From NCBI GenBank assembly GCA_964436165.1, contig CAYTBY010000037.1, positions 1 to 7,670 on the forward strand: 7,670 nucleotides of DNA, in the 5' to 3' direction. The DNA comes from 2-01-FULL-39-28 sp964436165 (GTDB taxonomy: Bacteria; Patescibacteriota; Minisyncoccia; 2-02-FULL-40-12; GWA2-44-9). The notes below the pieces were generated by a model. That model saw only the letters and a list, made by a program, of their open reading frames with translations, was not told where the DNA came from and made no database searches. Of this stretch, positions 5,144 through 7,670 are shown piece by piece (within the stretch, counting starts at the first letter, position 1; every line of letters starts with the position of its first letter). The position numbers and the translations under genes were made by a program.

Positions 5144-6271
5144 CTAATAGACAATCAGAGTAATTTCTATGTCAGCCGAGTTATCGCCGTTTTTAATTCC
5201 TTTCTGCCAGAAGGAATTATCAAAGGTTCCGAGAAGATAAGTGTTATCAAAATCCCCGTAAAAATAGATGAGATTTTTAAGGGTTCCCGTATAATTTCCG
5301 GGCTGTAAGGGGTCTATCCTAATTTTATAATCAACTGTTTCATGAGGAGCCAAAGAATACCCCGTAGGCCCTATGATTGATGCGGGTAGTCCGCCTACGA
5401 CAAAAAGACGATCAAGAGACTTATCCATAAGATAGCCGCTGTTTTGAACATAAAAATTATATTTTATTGTCCGATCGCAGGCATTTGTTATCTGAGTTCT
5501 TAGCAAATTCTTATCATCCCATACATTCCAATAATCATGCTCTTTATAAGAAACCGTTATTTTCGGGTCTTTTATGACTAATAAACATGGCTGTCCCGAA
5601 ATTGGCGTTGGGGTTGGAGTGGGTGTTGGAGATATCACAGAACATGTACCGAGGGTATCGCCATGAGCCAAATGCGCTGGAATAAGCGAAGGATCGGCCA
5701 CATCTATTTCGTGCCAACTAACTGAATCTTCTGAAGCATGATGACAAATTTTAGTCAGAGATTGTCCCCATCTTTTTGCTCGGTCATAAATCTGAACATC
5801 ATTTACCGAGGCAATAGTCATGCCCCTCTGATACCAGCCAAACTCTTTATTATTTATACAAAATACTTTTTTGAAGAAATCGGGGTCTTGGCTGACGGCC
5901 TGATCACCAGAGACATTTAACCATTGAAGTTGAGCGGTACTTTGACCAGTTAGTTTTATGGTGTAGATTTTAGGGTCATTAGTTTCACAATTACGATAGT
6001 AACTTGAGGTTGGGAATGAATCTCTTATTTCGGAAGATATTTTCTTTATTTTTGGAAATCCGCCCAAATGACCATAGAAGTTGAAAATAACAGGATTTAG
6101 AAAAAGACGCTTATAGCCGTGCTCATTAACGATAAATACATCCGGATCGCCGGAATCAGAAGCACTTATAGTATTGCCCTCATTCAAACCAAAATCAGAC
6201 GGTTTGGCGGCAGAAGCGGCGCTAACTAATAAAAATGAAATTAAGATTGTGAAAAATAGATGCTTTTTCAT
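5144..6271 (-). CDS. Secreted multidomain protein of CPR type
   Basis: I set the start at ATG 6271 (375 residues, MKKHLFF), not the upstream in-frame ATG 6298, because it begins a textbook signal peptide (MKK, hydrophobic core 5-17, ASAA cleavage near 19-22) and lies 1 bp after the stop of the preceding gene, which suggests translational coupling. Domain 1 (about 40-165) carries VNEHGYKRLFLNPVIFNFYG, RNCETNDP and FCINNKEFGWY, a pattern I know from many exported CPR proteins of unknown role. It is followed by the short motif AHLAHGDTLGTC (199-210), a Pro-Thr linker (214-223) and a C-terminal beta-rich, probably Ig-like domain (228-375) with Cys229 and Cys265. A surface or adhesion role is plausible but unproven. 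Last gene of the operon. Confidence 0.85.
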   Translation of the reverse strand: MKKHLFFTILISFLLVSAASAAKPSDFGLNEGNTISASDSGDPDVFIVNEHGYKRLFLNPVIFNFYGHLGGFPKIKKISSEIRDSFPTSSYYRNCETNDPKIYTIKLTGQSTAQLQWLNVSGDQAVSQDPDFFKKVFCINNKEFGWYQRGMTIASVNDVQIYDRAKRWGQSLTKICHHASEDSVSWHEIDVADPSLIPAHLAHGDTLGTCSVISPTPTPTPTPISGQPCLLVIKDPKITVSYKEHDYWNVWDDKNLLRTQITNACDRTIKYNFYVQNSGYLMDKSLDRLFVVGGLPASIIGPTGYSLAPHETVDYKIRIDPLQPGNYTGTLKNLIYFYGDFDNTYLLGTFDNSFWQKGIKNGDNSADIEITLIVY

Positions 6272-6272
6272 T

Positions 6273-6854
6273 TTATTTATTAACAGAGGCGAAAGCATTC
6301 CTTGTTTTAGAAAACTGTCTAAGACAAATAATTGAAAGGACGAAGATAATTACTCCCGTCAGCAGATATACTGGCGTAAGATACAGTCCCAAGGAATCTG
6401 AATTAAACCATTCTAAGGGATTTAAAAATACAAATACGGGTACAAAAAATATTGCCAGGATGTATCCATTTTTTGATTTTTTTCTAATAAGCAGGAATGT
6501 TAATAACCAAGATAAGGATAATGCGTATCTGAAAAGAAAGCTGCTAAGCCTGTAGAAAGAATAATCGGAGGACACCGTCAGGGGATATATTAAGAATTGA
6601 AATGCATAAACGAATAACCTGATTCCTATTAATATAAGTAGAAATCTGTTTAATTTATCAAATTTCGATAAATTTAGAGTTTTAACCGGGCCAGTATTTG
6701 AAGGTTGATTGTTTGGGAATACCCCGTCACCCATCGCTTCTTCAACATCCCGAGCCTGCCACCCCACATTAAGTAGCTCTTGCCGAATTATGTCGTCAGT
6801 CTTTCCTGCTTGGCGTGATTGTTGGATATAGTTTTGTAAATCTTGGCTGGGCAT
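6273..6854 (-). CDS. Membrane protein with N-terminal YIQQSR helical module
   Basis: 193 residues from ATG 6854. The N-terminus (NYIQQSRQAGKTDDIIRQEL, then LNVGW) matches that of the cassette protein at 2675-3334 in NYIQQSR and the spaced I/L and GW positions; the rest does not align by eye. A Pro/Asn-rich linker (45-60) leads to four membrane helices (about 71-92, 104-123, 130-147, 157-179). A basic tail ends the protein. The module is probably cytoplasmic and may bind a partner or form oligomers; no enzymatic motif is seen. Second gene of the operon, 29 bp after the PH-domain gene and 1 bp before the next start, so co-expression is likely. Confidence 0.85.
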   Translation of the reverse strand: MPSQDLQNYIQQSRQAGKTDDIIRQELLNVGWQARDVEEAMGDGVFPNNQPSNTGPVKTLNLSKFDKLNRFLLILIGIRLFVYAFQFLIYPLTVSSDYSFYRLSSFLFRYALSLSWLLTFLLIRKKSKNGYILAIFFVPVFVFLNPLEWFNSDSLGLYLTPVYLLTGVIIFVLSIICLRQFSKTRNAFASVNK

Positions 6855-6883
6855 AAGTTTATTAGATTTATTAAAGAAAGGTA

Positions 6884-7405
6884 TTAGACCCCCTGATTAT
6901 TATTAGATTGCTTTCTTTTCATGTTATCTAACAATAAAGCTTTTATTTGATTAGCACCTTCTAGAGAAACCCCATCAATATGAGCCATTAGTGCCGATTG
7001 GAAATCAGCTGTAGCCATGTGGACATCATATAAACCTAAAATACGATCCAAAAAATCCTGATCTATAAATACATTCTGAATTTTATTATAGGGTATGGTA
7101 GTTTGAGCTCTAGAAATAATTCCTTTCATTATTATAATATTGTCTTCCTCAATATTATAGAAATAGTACTTATAGTAAAGGACGGCCTGAACAATAGTCG
7201 CAACAAGGAATAACGAGAATGCCGCCATGAATATATCCAGTGTAATTTTAAGAGTAGCCGGCTCTACTATAAAAATATTTACTAGAAGAATTATTAATAC
7301 GATAACAAAGCCGCCGATTGATCCTGTTATATTTTTAAAAATTTTACGTTGTTCCAGGGGATAAATGCTACAGGTTGTACCTTCAGCGCAATAAATTTGT
7401 TTCAT
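6884..7405 (-). CDS. Bacterial PH-domain (bPH2, YdbS-like) membrane protein
   Basis: 173 residues from ATG 7405; AAAGAG 3-8 bases upstream is a weak ribosome site. Layout: a short N-terminal segment with two cysteines (CAEGTTC, 6-12), two membrane helices (about 27-48 and 56-78), then the bPH2 domain (about 80-162). Diagnostic strings are YYFYNIEEDNIIIMKGIISRA, cut here to its key part IMKGIISRAQTTIPYNKIQNV (92-112), followed by DQDFLDRILGLYDVHMATA (115-133), the family's usual R.fGL..v.v.TA. Members are small membrane proteins with a cytoplasmic or outer-leaflet beta-barrel; their ligands are mostly unknown. The C-terminus is a polar Asn-rich tail. First gene of a three-gene operon with a clear promoter and hairpin leader. 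Confidence 0.88.
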   Translation of the reverse strand: MKQIYCAEGTTCSIYPLEQRKIFKNITGSIGGFVIVLIILLVNIFIVEPATLKITLDIFMAAFSLFLVATIVQAVLYYKYYFYNIEEDNIIIMKGIISRAQTTIPYNKIQNVFIDQDFLDRILGLYDVHMATADFQSALMAHIDGVSLEGANQIKALLLDNMKRKQSNNNQGV

Positions 7406-7419
7406 TACTCTTTAAATTC

Positions 7420-7510
7420 TGCCGACTGGCTATGGTTGGGAAAAACCAATCCACAAAACAGCCGACATTATATTCTTTAATTTTAATTAAGTTGTTGGTT
7501 GAATACAACC
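7420..7510 (-). promoter_or_regulatory. Hairpin-rich 5' leader of the PH-domain operon
   Basis: On the minus strand UGUCGGCUG (7467-7459) pairs with CAGUCGGCA (7428-7420), 9 bp with two G-U pairs that fail on the plus strand, and inside it UGG.UUGG pairs with CCAA.CCA (7453-7446 with 7439-7433). A 5'-terminal hairpin GGTTG-TATT-CAACC (7510-7497) lies at the predicted RNA start. TATAAT at 7472-7467 could be a second, weaker promoter. The distance from the start to ATG is about 105 nt. Confidence 0.5.
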
Positions 7511-7515
7511 TCTTA

Positions 7516-7543
7516 ATTATATCATAATATCGCTGCCCCTCAA
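7516..7543 (-). promoter_or_regulatory. Promoter of the PH-domain operon
   Basis: Minus strand TTGAGG (7543-7538), 16-bp spacer, TATAAT (7521-7516) with TGA just before it (extended −10). The predicted start is near 7509. Confidence 0.7.
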
Positions 7544-7670
7544 CCAAATCTGCTGCTTTCTATCTCATATGGTACTTAAAGTCAGTCCTGGACTTAACAA
7601 ACGAGTTGCGTCATCCCTTGTGTATGAACAACATACCAAAACAAGGGATTTCGGGGGCTTTTGAGGGTCC
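7544..7670. other. Right-edge non-coding stretch with a long hairpin
   Basis: ATCCCTTGT (7613-7621) pairs with ACAAGGGAT (7641-7649), and inside it GTATG pairs with CATAC (7622-7636) with a 4-base bulge. A short plus-strand frame (7569-7664, 31 codons, MVLKVSPGLNKR...) overlaps it, with no ribosome site. I cannot tell whether it is a peptide, a gene remnant or a structured RNA. Confidence 0.3.

Noticed and set aside
5580..5640. Tandem repeat in the Pro-Thr linker
   Set aside because: A short (PT)n linker common in secreted proteins; only about five units, not a notable repeat.
6272..6298. Upstream ATG 6298 as the start of the secreted protein
   Set aside because: It would place nine residues before a perfect MKK signal peptide and overlap the preceding gene by 26 bases; ATG 6271, one base after that gene's stop, is the better choice.
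7569..7664. 31-codon plus-strand frame near the right edge
   Set aside because: No ribosome site or promoter, overlaps a long hairpin, and I could not tie it to a protein family with confidence.
1..7670. CRISPR array
   Set aside because: No regularly spaced direct repeats anywhere in the window; the main repeat is a single inverted pair.

Overview
The window looks like a genome fragment from a candidate phyla radiation (Patescibacteria, probably Parcubacteria-like) bacterium. The clues are a secreted protein carrying the VNEHGYKRLFLNP...FGWY signature I associate with that group, a small secreted 3D-domain protein, two small membrane proteins starting with the same YIQQSR..G....I...L...GW module, very few Shine-Dalgarno sequences, and short tightly packed operons. 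This assignment is inference from protein resemblance, not a search result.

Left part (1-1320). A large serine recombinase runs off the left edge on the minus strand. It is split by one extra base in an A-run about 47 codons in, so it is broken or carries an assembly indel. Upstream of it, still on the minus strand, lies about 340 bases of non-coding DNA rich in RNA structure: a strong promoter (TTGACA-18-TATACT) with a 12-bp palindrome over its start site, a structured RNA of about 230 nt with an internal and a final intrinsic terminator, then a second promoter and a leader with two competing hairpins just before the recombinase start. Many stems pair perfectly on the minus strand only if G-U pairs are allowed, which points to minus-strand RNA.

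Middle (1321-3607). Two 154-bp arms, identical except for 3 positions and in inverted orientation (1466-1619 and 3373-3526), enclose an AT-rich two-gene minus-strand operon. It encodes a membrane protein and an anchored extracellular protein with regularly spaced cysteine pairs. Each arm carries an outward-pointing terminator hairpin. No transposase lies inside. Extra GC-rich hairpins sit just outside both arms. The unit looks like an invertible or inserted cassette.

Right part (3608-7670). Two plus-strand genes follow: a four-helix membrane protein with HxHH and DE motifs, and, from its own consensus promoter and a 175-nt leader, a secreted 3D-domain protein (probable cell-wall hydrolase) ending at an intrinsic terminator. 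Then comes a three-gene minus-strand operon (7405 to 5144): a PH-domain membrane protein, a YIQQSR-module membrane protein, and a secreted multidomain protein whose start lies 1 bp after the preceding stop. The operon has a clear promoter and a hairpin-rich leader near 7420-7543. Most of the gene content is envelope-related.
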